Source: JAWPMT01 sp965242775 (lineage in GTDB: Bacteria > Bacteroidota > Bacteroidia > Cytophagales > Cyclobacteriaceae). Taken from it: 64,000 bases of DNA. A model generated the notes under the pieces. The model was not told the origin of the DNA and made no database searches. It saw nothing but the letters and a program-made list of their open reading frames with translations. The position numbers and the translations under genes are program-made. Within the stretch, counting starts at the first letter, position 1. Each line of letters begins with the position of its first letter. Location: contig CBDETI010000018.1 in assembly GCA_965242775.1 (NCBI GenBank), positions 116,588 through 180,587 on the forward strand. Direction: 5' to 3'. This document shows, one piece after another, positions 63,274-64,000 of this stretch.

Positions 63274-64000
63274 CTAGCGCCGGATCAAAAGCTTGAATTT
63301 TTGAATCTCTTCCAGCTGGTCATTTTCTACTACCAAAAGGTAGGTGCCGTCCTGAAGATGGCTGAGGTTCGCCTCTTGGGAGTGGGTTTCCAAACGGAGT
63401 TGGTGCACTAACCTTCCAGTCAAGTCGTATAGCTTGGCAAAACCGGGTTCTCTTGCAACTACGGTGATTCGTTCCTTTGCAGGATTGGGGTATATGAGCG
63501 CCCCGCGGAGACCAGGAGGCAGTGCCAATGGCTCGTCTTGCTTGTAAGTAAGATTACGAATGGAAGAGCGCGTCGAATCTTCACCATCGGTTGCGATCAC
63601 TTGCCATTCCAGCCCCTCGTCAAAAACTAAATCGATCGTGTCTAATTTGACCGACAGGTCAGTCGAGGAGGTGGCGAAGTGCTTAGCAACGCCCGTCGTA
63701 TTAGTCAAAGTTAAATGGTATTGTACCGCATCCAAGTCTACCACGGCGGACCAGCGGAATAACAACAGGGTCTCCGCATCATTAATTTCGTGATTGTTTG
63801 CAGGCTCCATTAGAGTTAATCCTGAAGGTGCGTCATTGATTACCCGAAACAACCTCTTTTCGGATTCTAATGAGTCCTGGTTGGCTTTTACACGCCATTC
63901 AAAATTTTGTCCCTTTGTCAAGCCATTGTTCAGCGTGATTGTTTTTTGTGTTCCCTCTACATCAAATTGCAGGGTATCATTGATTATAAGTGTGTAGGTA
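63274..64000 (-). CDS. C-terminal part of a type IX-secreted surface protein (5' truncated)
   Basis: The frame is open to the window edge at 64000, so the N-terminus is missing; the TTG at 63921 is only an internal codon. The visible 241 residues contain fibronectin-III-like strands (LLFRWSAVVDLDAVQYHLTL, GLEWQVIATDGEDS) and end in a C-terminal sorting domain: LIYPNPAKERITVVAREPGFAKLYDLTGRLV and DGTYLLVVENDQLEEIQKFKLLI. That domain directs secretion through the type IX system in Bacteroidota. The function of the missing part is unknown. Confidence 0.85.
   Translation of the reverse strand, partial: TYTLIINDTLQFDVEGTQKTITLNNGLTKGQNFEWRVKANQDSLESEKRLFRVINDAPSGLTLMEPANNHEINDAETLLLFRWSAVVDLDAVQYHLTLTNTTGVAKHFATSSTDLSVKLDTIDLVFDEGLEWQVIATDGEDSTRSSIRNLTYKQDEPLALPPGLRGALIYPNPAKERITVVAREPGFAKLYDLTGRLVHQLRLETHSQEANLSHLQDGTYLLVVENDQLEEIQKFKLLIRR

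Overview
The window looks like chromosomal DNA of a member of the Bacteroidota, probably a free-living Cytophagales-type bacterium (inference). Pointers are a C-terminal type IX secretion sorting domain (63274-64000), several FtsX/MacB-type permeases paired with PadR regulators, LytTR regulators with membrane-spanning N-termini, many TPR histidine kinases, a DnaE polymerase with a fused N-terminal DEDDh exonuclease, promoter candidates of the TTG-N19-TAnnTTTG type and few Shine-Dalgarno sequences. Coding density is high. I see no rRNA, tRNA, CRISPR array, prophage or insertion sequence. All family names come from reading motifs; no database search was run.

Layout. 0-9.8 kb: end of a cytochrome c protein, a DUF985 cupin, two LytTR regulators, a DinB protein, a PadR plus frameshifted FtsX permease followed by the decayed tail of another FtsX gene, a serine hydrolase and an ankyrin protein. 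9.9-17 kb: a membrane protein/amidohydrolase pair and two TPR histidine kinases, one with a response regulator and one with a disrupted 5' end. 16.8-26.8 kb: a divergent MocR/pyridoxamine-oxidase pair sharing an operator-like inverted repeat, an SRPBCC-ArsR pair with two operator-like palindromes, a NarX/NarL-type two-component system, a tiny secreted peptide, a fatty acid desaturase and thioredoxin. 27-33 kb: two secreted or membrane proteins and dnaE. 33-40.2 kb: two tandem FtsX paralogues and an FGE-like lipoprotein, bracketed by related dispersed repeats, including three copies of a 100-bp palindromic element at an exact 135-bp period. 40.2-45.5 kb: PadR-FtsX, an M43-type metalloprotease and an EamA transporter. 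45.6-51.6 kb: a form-II CO-dehydrogenase-like molybdoenzyme (S-L-M order) followed by its MoxR ATPase and CoxE-like VWA protein.

The most interesting locus is 51.6-61.6 kb. On the minus strand an ECF sigma factor, a one-TM anti-sigma-like protein and a 1056-residue TPR-CHAT protease-like protein form one unit. Divergently, a C39-like/VKOR/thioredoxin fusion, a 65-residue double-glycine leader peptide with four core cysteines, a peptidase-containing ABC transporter and an HlyD adaptor form a compact secretion system for what looks like a disulfide-bonded bacteriocin-like peptide. The two units are separated only by a roughly 140-bp divergent promoter region.

The right edge (61.7-64 kb) holds a DUF2461/NTF2-like/TfoX-like operon and the C-terminal part of a type IX-secreted protein.
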